Assembly (NCBI GenBank): GCA_937927675.1
Contig: CALBSG010000185.1
Coordinates: 1 to 8,144 of the forward strand
DNA: 8,144 nt
Direction: 5' to 3'
Source: an uncultured Paracoccaceae bacterium
GTDB taxonomy: Bacteria > Pseudomonadota > Alphaproteobacteria > Rhodobacterales > Rhodobacteraceae
The position numbers and the translations under genes were made by a program. A model generated the notes under the pieces. It saw nothing but the letters and a program-made list of their open reading frames with translations. It was not told the origin of the DNA and searched no databases. The first letter of the stretch is position 1, and every line of letters starts with the position of its first letter. Shown here one piece after another: positions 1 through 6,307 of this stretch.

Positions 1-156
1 CCACGCGCCATCGCGGCCGTTGAAAAGCGCCACGCTGGCCCCTTTTCCAAGCCGCATGACGTTGAATAGATAATTCGCAGCCTCGGCCCCAAGGGCCACG
101 GCTTGCCCCGCGCCCAGAGGCTGATCTACAAACAGGCGAACCTTTGGCTTTTCCAT
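1..156 (-). CDS. rsmE: 16S rRNA (uracil-1498-N3)-methyltransferase RsmE, N-terminal fragment
   Basis: Reading the minus strand from the ATG at 156-154 gives 52 codons, still open at the window edge, so only about a fifth of a roughly 240-residue protein is present. It begins MEKPKVRLFVDQPLG, and continues with ANYLFNVMRL (residues 27-36) and ALFNGRDGAW (43-52). This is the typical opening of RsmE: the PUA-like RNA-binding domain with the 'YL..VMRL..G..V.LF.G..G.W' pattern. The family uses S-adenosylmethionine to methylate N3 of U1498 in 16S rRNA, in the cytoplasm on assembled small subunits. The SAM-binding knotted (SPOUT) domain lies outside the window. The start is supported by an AGGG (minus strand, 167-164) seven bases upstream. 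It is transcribed divergently from ubiA with only 11 bases between start codons. Family assignment is secure for a fragment; activity cannot be judged. Confidence 0.9.
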   Translation of the reverse strand, partial: MEKPKVRLFVDQPLGAGQAVALGAEAANYLFNVMRLGKGASVALFNGRDGAW

Positions 157-167
157 GGAGCGACCCT
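157..167. promoter_or_regulatory. Interlocked ribosome binding sites of rsmE and ubiA
   Basis: The whole gap between the two divergent start codons is 11 bases. On the plus strand GGAG at 157-160 stands seven bases before the ubiA ATG (168). On the minus strand AGGG at 167-164 stands seven bases before the rsmE ATG (156). Both Shine-Dalgarno sequences thus fit in the gap, each directly next to the other gene's start codon. There is no room for a promoter here, so each gene's promoter must lie inside the other gene's coding region or further away. Confidence 0.65.
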
Positions 168-1127
168 ATGACCGACCCGCGCGAAATGCCAGAGCCCCCA
201 AAGCAGGTTGCGGACGCACCAAAGGGCAATTGGGTGGATCGTTTTGCCCCCGCATGGTCGGTGCCCTATTTGCGGCTGAGCCGTGCAGATCGGCCGATTG
301 GCACATGGCTTTTGTATATTCCTTGTCTTTGGGGTGTGGCGCTTGCGGCCATGGGCGACGGGTTTCGTCTGTGGGATCTGTGGATTGTGGTGTCCTGTGG
401 CGTCGGGGCTTTCCTGATGCGGGGGGCGGGCTGCACATGGAATGACATCACCGATCGCGATTTCGATGGGCAGGTGGCGCGGACCCGGTCGCGACCGATT
501 CCGTCGGGTCAGGTGACCGTCAAACTGGCGCTGGTGTGGATGGTGATACAGGCGCTGGTCGCGGCGCTTATCCTGTTCAGCTACAACAGCTTGGCGATTG
601 GCTTGGGCTTTGCCTCTTTGGCGTTGGTGGCGATCTATCCGTTTGCCAAACGCTTTACGTGGTGGCCGCAAGTGTTCTTGGGGTTGGCCTTCAACTGGGG
701 GGCGGTCTTGGCCTATGCGGCGCATGGTGGGACGATCAGCCTTTCGGCAGTGCTGCTTTATGCGGCGGGTATCAGCTGGACGCTTTATTACGACACGATC
801 TATGCCCATCAGGACAAAGAAGACGATGCGCTGATCGGCGTGAAGTCGACGGCGCGGCTGTTTGCGGATCGGTCGCGACAGGCGCTGTGGGGCTTTCTGG
901 GGCTGACCATGCTGTTGGCGGCCATCGCCATTGCAACCCAACCGGTGACCAGCATGATCCAGCCGCTGACGGCCCTTGTGGGGGTGCTGGCCTTTGGCGG
1001 CCATATGGCTTGGCAAATGCGCAGGCTGAATGTCGATGATCCGACCTCATGCATGGTAATCTTTCGCGCCAACCGTGATGCGGGCCTTTTGCTTGCGCTG
1101 TTTCTTGCCGTTGCGGCCTTCCTTTGA
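168..1127 (+). CDS. ubiA: 4-hydroxybenzoate polyprenyltransferase UbiA
   Basis: A 319-residue integral membrane prenyltransferase. Enzymes of this family attach an all-trans polyprenyl chain to C3 of 4-hydroxybenzoate, the first membrane-bound step of ubiquinone synthesis, in the inner membrane with Mg2+. Both Asp-rich motifs are intact: NDITDRDFDG (N92, D93, D96, D100), followed by VARTRSRPIPSG, and YYDTIYAHQDKEDD (D209, D216, D219, D220), followed by IGVKSTARLF. These motifs bind the Mg2+-diphosphate. About eight or nine hydrophobic helices are visible, roughly at residues 44-61, 70-88, 118-138, 142-160, 168-184, 190-206, 239-257, 263-281 and 303-319. The N-terminal ~25 residues are polar and poorly conserved. 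The ATG at 168 is preferred over an in-frame TTG at 144 because GGAG lies seven bases upstream and 144 would fall inside rsmE. Length is slightly above E. coli UbiA (about 290) because of the N-terminal tail. Confidence 0.95.
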   Translation: MTDPREMPEPPKQVADAPKGNWVDRFAPAWSVPYLRLSRADRPIGTWLLYIPCLWGVALAAMGDGFRLWDLWIVVSCGVGAFLMRGAGCTWNDITDRDFDGQVARTRSRPIPSGQVTVKLALVWMVIQALVAALILFSYNSLAIGLGFASLALVAIYPFAKRFTWWPQVFLGLAFNWGAVLAYAAHGGTISLSAVLLYAAGISWTLYYDTIYAHQDKEDDALIGVKSTARLFADRSRQALWGFLGLTMLLAAIAIATQPVTSMIQPLTALVGVLAFGGHMAWQMRRLNVDDPTSCMVIFRANRDAGLLLALFLAVAAFL

Positions 1128-1140
1128 TTGAACAAGGCCC

Positions 1141-1164
1141 GCCTGCGCATTAAGAACGGCAGGC
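1141..1164 (+). other. Weak hairpin between ubiA and the OmpA-family gene
   Basis: GCCTGC (1141-1146) and GCAGGC (1159-1164) are perfect inverted repeats with a 12-base loop, 13 bases after the ubiA stop. No T-run follows, so it does not look like an efficient intrinsic terminator. Six-base repeats are expected by chance at this GC content. It may be a partial stop, an mRNA 3'-end stabiliser, or nothing. Confidence 0.2.
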
Positions 1165-1199
1165 AACCTGCGCTGCTGCCAAAGAATGTGACCTTTGCC

Positions 1200-3158
1200 T
1201 TGGTAAAACTTCCCGCCTTTCGTCTGCCTGAAACTCTGCGGCTGACCCCCGCGCTTGCGACGGCTGCGGCCTTTGCGGCGGCGGCTTTCGTGGCGTTGTT
1301 GTTTGCGTGGGCATCAGTGCTGTTGATGGAACGCATTTCCGAGCGCGCTGTGCGTTCGCGCTTGCTGACGGATGGCATCACCTTTGCCACGGTCGAGGCA
1401 GATGGCCTGCGGCTGATCCTGACCGGCACCGCTCCGAATGAGGCCGGGCGTTACCGTGTCATCAATCTTGCCGGCATGGTGGTCGATTCGTCGCGGGTGC
1501 GCGACCAGATGGAAGTCACCCCGGCGCGCGCCATCGAAGCCCCCCGCTTTTCTTTGGAAATGCTGCGCAACGACGATGGCATCCAGCTGATCGGTCTTTT
1601 GCCAGAAGGCGACACCAAAGACAGCCTGATGGCCGAGGTCGAAGCCCTGCAACCCGACACCGAATTGCAGGACATGCTGGAAACGGCAGCCTATGAACCG
1701 CCCGCCACGTGGACGCCGGCGCTGGCCTTTGCACGCAAGGCATTGGCGCTTTTGCCGCGTTCCAAGATCACGGTGGACGCCAATTCGATCAAGATCACCG
1801 CAATTGCCGCCTCTGACGCGGAAAAGCGCAGCTTTGAGGCGGCCCTTGCCGAAGGCCAGCCCGAGGGCGTCAGCGTCAGCTACGAAATTTCCGCGCCGCG
1901 TCCGGTCATCACCCCGTTCACCTTGCGCTTTGTGATCGACGAACAAGGCCCGCGCTTTGATGCGTGTGCGGCCGATACTGAAAAGGCCCGGCTGCGGATT
2001 GTGGCTGCGGCCACCGCAGCGGGCACCGTTGGACGGCAGACCTGCGTGATTGGCCTTGGTGTGCCCAGTCCCTCTTGGGCGGTTGCTGCAGAGGCCGGCA
2101 TCAATGCCGTGGCCGCGTTGAAGGCTGCCACGATCACCTTCAAGGATGCCGATGTCTCGCTTGAGGCCGCCGCCACCGTGCCGCAGGCCGAGTTTGACCG
2201 CGTGGTGGGCGAACTTGAAGCTGCGCTGCCCGATGTGTTTTCGCTGACGGCTGTGCTGGAAAAGGCCGAAAATGTTGCCCTTGGCCCGGCAGAGTTCACC
2301 GCCAGCCTAGCCAAGGACAGCGGCAAGGTGGAACTGCGCGGGCGGTTGGCCGATGAGGTGCAGCGTGCGGCCGTGGACAGTTTCGCCAAGGCCGCCTTTG
2401 GCAGCACTAAAGTCTATCAGGCCACGCGACTGGACGCCGATCTGCCCGAAGGCTGGCCTGTGCGTGTGCTGGCCGGTTTGCAGGCGCTGTCAGAGCTTGA
2501 GCATGGCTCTGTGCGGGTGCGCGCCGATCTGGTTGAGGTCAAAGGCGTAAGCGGTACGCCATCGGCGCGGGCACGCATTGCGCAGATCCTGTCGGAAAAG
2601 CTGGGATCGGGCAAAACCTACAAGGTCGATGTGACCTATGATGTCGAACTTGATCCGGTTGCCGCGCTGCCGACACCGCAGGAATGTGTCGAAGATGTGG
2701 GCGCGGTCTTGTCGCGCCAAAAGATCACCTTCAAGCCGGGCTCTGCCGAGATCGATTCTGCGGCCGCAGGCGTGATGGAGGCGCTTGCCAAAGTGTTGAA
2801 GCGCTGTGGTGGCGTGAAGATGGAAATCGCCGGTCACACCGATGCGCAAGGCTCTGAAGGGGGCAATCGCGCGCTCAGTCAGGCCCGTGCCGAGGCGGTT
2901 CTCTTGACCTTGCAGGGCCGGCAGGTGGATGTATCCGGCCTAAGCGCCAAGGGCTACGGCGAATCGCGGCCGATTGCGGAAAATCAGACCGAAGCGGGCC
3001 GCGAAGCCAACCGCCGGATCGAATTCACCTTGGTCGGCGCGGCCCCCATGGCCCAACCCGCCGGGGCCACGCCGGATGCATCTGCCGATACCGGCCCGTC
3101 CTTTGCCCCCCAAAACAAGACCCGCCGCGCCAAACGGCGCCCCGATACCAACAATTGA
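1200..3158 (+). CDS. Membrane-anchored OmpA-family protein with BON-like repeats
   Basis: A 652-residue protein from the TTG at 1200. The sequence shows a short basic N-terminus (MVKLPAFRLPETLRL), one hydrophobic helix at about 17-42 without a signal-peptidase or lipobox site, then a long periplasmic region with several alpha/beta repeats resembling BON domains (about 44-90, 180-245, 300-350, 370-410 and 430-490). An OmpA C-terminal domain (509-612) follows, with GHTDAQG (545-551), an Asn/Arg-rich helix and NRRIEF (604-609), the residues that hold diaminopimelate in this family. A 40-residue Pro/Ala-rich tail ends with basic residues. Cysteines C256/C282 and C496/C536 could form two disulfides. 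The inferred role is tethering the inner membrane to peptidoglycan; it is not a beta-barrel porin. The start is uncertain: the frame is open from TTG 1128, directly after the ubiA stop, and GTG 1188 is another choice. None has a good Shine-Dalgarno; 1200 gives the most natural membrane anchor. Specific function unknown. Confidence 0.85.
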   Translation: MVKLPAFRLPETLRLTPALATAAAFAAAAFVALLFAWASVLLMERISERAVRSRLLTDGITFATVEADGLRLILTGTAPNEAGRYRVINLAGMVVDSSRVRDQMEVTPARAIEAPRFSLEMLRNDDGIQLIGLLPEGDTKDSLMAEVEALQPDTELQDMLETAAYEPPATWTPALAFARKALALLPRSKITVDANSIKITAIAASDAEKRSFEAALAEGQPEGVSVSYEISAPRPVITPFTLRFVIDEQGPRFDACAADTEKARLRIVAAATAAGTVGRQTCVIGLGVPSPSWAVAAEAGINAVAALKAATITFKDADVSLEAAATVPQAEFDRVVGELEAALPDVFSLTAVLEKAENVALGPAEFTASLAKDSGKVELRGRLADEVQRAAVDSFAKAAFGSTKVYQATRLDADLPEGWPVRVLAGLQALSELEHGSVRVRADLVEVKGVSGTPSARARIAQILSEKLGSGKTYKVDVTYDVELDPVAALPTPQECVEDVGAVLSRQKITFKPGSAEIDSAAAGVMEALAKVLKRCGGVKMEIAGHTDAQGSEGGNRALSQARAEAVLLTLQGRQVDVSGLSAKGYGESRPIAENQTEAGREANRRIEFTLVGAAPMAQPAGATPDASADTGPSFAPQNKTRRAKRRPDTNN

Positions 3159-3178
3159 GCCAGGGTTAAGGTTGCCTC

Positions 3179-3508
3179 ATGAACCGCACGGAATTCATCA
3201 TCGCCACGGCTTTCATCCTGCTTGCCGCCTTTACCATGGGCTGGTTCACCTATTGGCTGCTGCATCGCTTCACCCGTGTTGCCGGGGGTGACATGGGCGA
3301 GATGGACCGCTTGGCGCAGTCGCTGCACGAAGCCGAAGAAGTCCGCGATCAGGCGATCATCTATCTGGAGCAGCGTGAGGCCGAGTTGATGAACCAGATC
3401 GCCCAGACCGAGGCCGAATTGCGCGCTGCCATGGAAGGTCTGCGCGACGCCCGCCACGAGGCCGAGGAAATGCGCGGCTATATTGAACGGATGCACGCCA
3501 ACGGCTGA
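3179..3508 (+). CDS. Small membrane-anchored coiled-coil protein, function unknown
   Basis: A 109-residue protein that I recognise only as the kind of hypothetical seen beside OmpA-family genes in Rhodobacterales. Residues about 6-28 (IIATAFILLAAFTMGWFTYW region) form one membrane helix, followed by HRFTR. By the positive-inside rule this puts the C-terminal part in the cytoplasm. From about residue 38 to 106 the sequence is almost all charged helix rich in Glu, Ala, Arg and Gln with heptad-like spacing (for example EQREAELMNQIAQTEAELRA), a strong coiled-coil candidate with no catalytic motif. The start ATG is well supported by TAAGG seven bases upstream (AAGG 3168-3171). It starts 20 bases after the upstream stop, so co-transcription with the OmpA-domain gene is likely. 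A terminator-like hairpin follows at once, so this is probably the last gene of that transcript. A cytoplasmic adaptor or oligomerisation role is a guess. Confidence 0.85.
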   Translation: MNRTEFIIATAFILLAAFTMGWFTYWLLHRFTRVAGGDMGEMDRLAQSLHEAEEVRDQAIIYLEQREAELMNQIAQTEAELRAAMEGLRDARHEAEEMRGYIERMHANG

Positions 3509-3513
3509 CCGTC

Positions 3514-3558
3514 GCAGGCGATTTTTCGACGAAAAATCGGGCTGCCGTCTTTTGTCTT
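3514..3558 (+). terminator. Probable intrinsic terminator with A/T-rich stem
   Basis: Five bases after the stop of the small coiled-coil gene, CGATTTTTCG (3519-3528) and CGAAAAATCG (3530-3539) are perfect 10-base inverted repeats around one central A. GCAG (3514-3517) and CTGC (3542-3545) extend the stem after a small internal loop, and a T-rich run (TCTTTTGTCTTT) follows. The position and T-rich tail favour a terminator. The very regular arms could alternatively be a repressor operator 60 bases before argE. No other copy of the perfect form occurs in the window; a degraded relative lies at 4780-4797. Confidence 0.6.
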
Positions 3559-3587
3559 TGGCGGGGACGCGGTAGCCAAGAGCCTTC

Positions 3588-3594
3588 AGGGAGG
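3588..3594 (+). promoter_or_regulatory. Ribosome binding site of argE
   Basis: AGGGAGG ends five bases before the ATG at 3600. It is a strong Shine-Dalgarno and decides for 3600 over the second in-frame ATG at 3606. Confidence 0.75.
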
Positions 3595-3599
3595 CTCCG

Positions 3600-4754
3600 A
3601 TGGACATGCGCACGATTTTTGACCGGCTGATGAGCTTTGACACGGTGTCGTCAAAGCCGAACATCGCGCTGATGCACTATGTCCGTGATCTGTTGGCCGA
3701 TGCCGGGATCGAGGCGCTGTTGATCCCAGATCCTGCGGGCGGCAAGGCCAATCTTTATGCCAGCACTGGGCCTGCGGGGCAGGGCGGAGTGATGCTGTCG
3801 GGCCATACCGACGTGGTGCCGGTTGAAGGCCAAGCCTGGACCAAACCGCCCTTTGCCCTGACCGAAGAGGCCGGCCGATATTACGGGCGCGGTGCTGCCG
3901 ATATGAAGGGCTTTTGTGCTGTGGCGATTGCCACCATGTTGCAGGCCGCCAAGCGCCCGCTGAAGACCCCGCTGCATCTGGCGCTGTCTTATGATGAGGA
4001 AATCGGCTGCATGGGGGTGCGGTCTTTGGTGACGATGCTGGAAACGGCCCCGGTGCGGCCGCGGTTTTGCATTGTGGGCGAACCGACCGGCATGCAGGTG
4101 GCCACCGGCCACAAGGGAAAGGTGGCGTTGCGCGCCACTTGCAGCGGCCGCGAGGGGCATTCTGCCTTGGCGCCTATGGCCCTTAACGCGCTGCACCTTG
4201 CGGCTGATTTCGTGCAGGCGGTGCGCGCTTTGCAGGCCGATGTGGCGGCCAATGGCCTGAAAGACGGCGATTATGACGTGCCCTATTCGACGCTGCATGT
4301 TGGCAAGCTGAATGGTGGGGTGCAGGTCAATATCGTGCCGAATACGGCCGTGATCGATTTTGAAATCCGCTCTGTCGCGGGGGAGGATGTGGATGGGCTG
4401 ATCACCCGTCTGCGCGCAGCGGCCGAGGGCATTGTTGCCCCCTTGCGGGCCGAGTTTCCTGAGGCCGCGATCACAGTGGAACGACTGTGGGATTATCCCG
4501 GGCTTGGCACGGCGTCGGATGCGGCGGTGGTCAATTTCGTTAAGGGACTGACCGGCGCGAATGGCACGATGAAGGTGGCCTTTGGCACCGAGGGCGGGCT
4601 TTTCGACGCGCGTTTGGGCATCCCGACTGTGATTTGCGGGCCGGGGTCTATGGCGCAGGGGCATAAGCCCGATGAGTTCGTGACGGTTGAACAGATGGGC
4701 CGCTGCGAGGCGATGATGGCGGCCTTGCTGGATCGGCTGGAGGTGGGGCTTTAG
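3600..4754 (+). CDS. argE: Acetylornithine deacetylase ArgE (M20 metallopeptidase family)
   Basis: A 384-residue cytoplasmic two-zinc amidohydrolase. ArgE hydrolyses N2-acetyl-L-ornithine to ornithine and acetate, the linear route of arginine synthesis. All M20 landmarks are present: GHTDVVP (H69, D71), GRGAADMKG (bridging D101), YDEEIGC (general base E133, zinc ligand E134), VGEPTG (E161) and GHKPDEF (H355). Residues about 173-290 form the dimerisation lid inserted between the catalytic halves, including GREGHSALAP and NGGVQVNIVPN. Length fits the family (about 380-390). Related M20 members (succinyl-diaminopimelate desuccinylase DapE, carboxypeptidase G2-like enzymes) share these residues; the overall texture (LMSFDTVSSKPN start, GPGSMAQGHKPDEF near the end) favours ArgE. 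Substrate specificity remains an inference, because no other arginine gene is nearby. A 91-base upstream gap and a terminator-like hairpin suggest its own promoter. Confidence 0.88.
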   Translation: MDMRTIFDRLMSFDTVSSKPNIALMHYVRDLLADAGIEALLIPDPAGGKANLYASTGPAGQGGVMLSGHTDVVPVEGQAWTKPPFALTEEAGRYYGRGAADMKGFCAVAIATMLQAAKRPLKTPLHLALSYDEEIGCMGVRSLVTMLETAPVRPRFCIVGEPTGMQVATGHKGKVALRATCSGREGHSALAPMALNALHLAADFVQAVRALQADVAANGLKDGDYDVPYSTLHVGKLNGGVQVNIVPNTAVIDFEIRSVAGEDVDGLITRLRAAAEGIVAPLRAEFPEAAITVERLWDYPGLGTASDAAVVNFVKGLTGANGTMKVAFGTEGGLFDARLGIPTVICGPGSMAQGHKPDEFVTVEQMGRCEAMMAALLDRLEVGL

Positions 4755-4779
4755 GGGAGCATTCCTGTCACAACCCTGC

Positions 4780-4797
4780 CGATTTTCGCTAAAAACG
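4780..4797 (+). terminator. Imperfect A/T-stem hairpin after argE
   Basis: Twenty-five bases after the argE stop, CGATTTT (4780-4786) and AAAAACG (4791-4797) can pair with one A-A mismatch around the loop CGCT. The outline matches the perfect hairpin at 3519-3539 (CGATTTTTCG and its complement), so it may be a decayed copy of the same terminator type. The stem is weak and no U-run follows, hence low confidence. Confidence 0.35.
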
Positions 4798-4806
4798 CCG
4801 TACGGC
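4797..4806. repeat. Ten-base perfect palindrome
   Basis: GCCGTACGGC is self-complementary and overlaps the last base of the preceding hairpin. It could be a small operator or part of the RNA structure of the leader. A palindrome of this size can also occur by chance in GC-rich DNA. Confidence 0.3.
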
Positions 4807-4962
4807 ACCTGTATGATCCGCGTATGGCAGGCGTCTGGTATTCGGGGGGCAGACGGTGGCGGCAGGGCTGCGGATTTGCCAAACGGGAGCAGGGCCAGTA
4901 GAGAGACGAAATGCTTCACCGCGCCTGCGCTTCGCAGCGCTTTCAACCAGACAGTCTGCCCC
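4807..4962 (+). promoter_or_regulatory. Structured leader upstream of the RNA methyltransferase gene
   Basis: This stretch has no credible gene but several inverted repeats. GGGGCAGAC (4846-4854) is perfectly complementary to GTCTGCCCC (4954-4962), which touches the GTG start codon. GCTGCG (4867-4872) can pair with CGCAGC (4933-4938) inside the same fold. Competing local hairpins are CGTCTG (4832-4837) with CAGACG (4850-4855), GCGCT (4927-4931) with AGCGC (4936-4940) around TCGC, and CAGAC (4948-4952) with GTCTG (4954-4958). The segments CAGAC and GTCTG each occur twice and can exchange partners. No Shine-Dalgarno is visible before the GTG. A regulatory 5' leader or a short intergenic repeat element is possible; neither is shown. 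Confidence 0.35.
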
Positions 4963-6306
4963 GTGACCCCTGCCGCCCGCCTGCAAGCCACCCTCGATCT
5001 TTTGTCCGAAGTTGAGAGCGCCCCGCGTCCTGCGGATGCGGTGACCTCTGGCTGGTTTCGCGGCCAGCGTCATCTTGAGGACGCCGACCGAGGGGCGATC
5101 CTTGAACTGCTTTATGCACTGCTTCGCCATCGGGCGCGGCTGGGCTGGTGGCTGGCACGGCTGGGGGCTGATGACGGCCCCCGCAATCGGCTGCTGGCAT
5201 GGCTGGTGCTGGGTGAAGGCAAGACACCGGACCAGATCGGACGGCTGTTTGATGGCGCAAGATTTGCCCCTTCTGCTGTGACACAGGCCGAAGCCGCGCT
5301 GCTGGCCGGGGTGCAGGGGGGCAAGATGGTTCACCCCGACATGCCCGACGAGGTGGCGCTTGAATGCCCGGCTTGGGCCATCGCCCCCCTGTTGCGGCGG
5401 TTTGGGGCCGCGTTTGCGTCGGAGATGGCGGCAACCCTTCTGCCGCCGCCGCTTGACCTGCGGGTCAATCCGATCAAATCGACGCGCGCAGATATGCTGC
5501 GGGACTTGAAAGGTTTGGGGCTGCGGGCCGAGGCGACGCCGCTTTCGCCCTATGGCATTCGGGTTCGTGAACGCCTGTCCCTGTCACGTTTGCCGGGGCT
5601 GAAAACCGGCGAGATCGAGATTCAGGACGAAGGGTCGCAGCTTGTCGCGCTTTTGGTCGGGGCAGGGCCGGGGGACCGGGTGGTTGATTTCTGTGCTGGG
5701 GCCGGGGGCAAGACGCTCGCCCTTGCCGCCCAGATGAAAAACAAGGGCCATGTGGTGGCCTGCGACATCAATGAGACCCGGCTGAAGCGCTGTGCCGAAC
5801 GCATGCGGCGCGCGGGGCTGCACAATGTCGAGACAAGGGTGTTGTCGTCCGAGACGGACCGTTGGGTCAAACGCCACAAAGGCGGGTATGACCGTGTGCT
5901 GGTCGATGCGCCGTGCAGCGGCACGGGAACGTGGCGGCGCAATCCCGATGCCCGCTGGCGGGCGCCGGAGCTGGGATTGGAGAACCTTGTTGCCCTGCAG
6001 GCGCGCATCCTTGCCAGTGCCGCGCGACTGGTAAAGCCCGGCGGACGGCTGGTCTATGCAACTTGCTCGGTTCTATGTGAAGAAAACGAAGATCAGGTGG
6101 CGGCGTTTCTGGCGACACATCCGGCCTTTCAGGTGGTGCCGCTGCGCGATGCCGCGCCGGATCTGATCGACTCGGCCCATCCCGACCACCTGTCGCTAAC
6201 GCCCGCACGCCACGGGACGGACGGTTTCTTCGCAGCCGTTTTTCAGCGTGTGGCCGCGCCCGAGACGGCCGTCCCAAAGCATCGCGGCCCGACTGACCCC
6301 GCCTGA
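4963..6306 (+). CDS. RsmB/NOP-family RNA (cytosine-C5)-methyltransferase
   Basis: A 447-residue protein from the GTG at 4963. The Rossmann methyltransferase core has VVDFCAGAGGKT (SAM loop, residues 240-251), ACDINETRLKR (D268 for the ribose), VDAPCSGTGTWRRNPD (motif IV; D315, C318) and YATCSV (motif VI; C368, the expected nucleophile). The TC/PC cysteine pair is diagnostic of m5C enzymes. Residues 1 to about 140 are a divergent, helical NusB-like region, and LDLRVNP (164-170) opens the linker to the catalytic domain. The family includes RsmB, which makes m5C967 of 16S rRNA; alphaproteobacteria often carry more than one member, so the exact target is not assigned. The frame is open upstream to ATG 4813, but those 50 codons look noncoding (Gly/Arg/Ala-rich, no Shine-Dalgarno), whereas MTPAARLQATLDLL from the GTG is the usual family beginning. 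It is a convergent neighbour of the ycjF-like gene. Confidence 0.9.
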   Translation: MTPAARLQATLDLLSEVESAPRPADAVTSGWFRGQRHLEDADRGAILELLYALLRHRARLGWWLARLGADDGPRNRLLAWLVLGEGKTPDQIGRLFDGARFAPSAVTQAEAALLAGVQGGKMVHPDMPDEVALECPAWAIAPLLRRFGAAFASEMAATLLPPPLDLRVNPIKSTRADMLRDLKGLGLRAEATPLSPYGIRVRERLSLSRLPGLKTGEIEIQDEGSQLVALLVGAGPGDRVVDFCAGAGGKTLALAAQMKNKGHVVACDINETRLKRCAERMRRAGLHNVETRVLSSETDRWVKRHKGGYDRVLVDAPCSGTGTWRRNPDARWRAPELGLENLVALQARILASAARLVKPGGRLVYATCSVLCEENEDQVAAFLATHPAFQVVPLRDAAPDLIDSAHPDHLSLTPARHGTDGFFAAVFQRVAAPETAVPKHRGPTDPA

Positions 6307-6307
6307 T

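Noticed and set aside
103..130. Promoter-like TTGCCC ... TCTACA upstream of ubiA
   Set aside because: The -10 match is only three of six and the boxes fall inside rsmE; such matches are common by chance, so no promoter is called.
126..1016. A 296-codon minus-strand open frame over ubiA
   Set aside because: Antisense to an intact UbiA with both Asp-rich motifs; the translation is His/Arg/Gln-rich and low in hydrophobic residues, and it also clashes with the real rsmE frame.
4885..4920. Possible small minus-strand gene starting VKHFVSLLALLPFGKSA
   Set aside because: It resembles a signal peptide for a few residues, but no ribosome binding site or ATG is seen and the frame soon runs into the antisense of argE without any conserved pattern.
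4813..4962. Fifty-codon N-terminal extension of the RNA methyltransferase from ATG 4813
   Set aside because: No ribosome binding site, composition unlike a protein domain, and the family normally begins at the position of the GTG at 4963. It would also push the inverted repeats into coding sequence.
3651..4991. A 446-codon open frame on the minus strand across argE and the following gap
   Set aside because: It lies antisense to a gene with all catalytic residues intact. The translation is rich in His, Arg, Gln and Pro with no recognisable domain, as expected for the antisense of high-GC codons.
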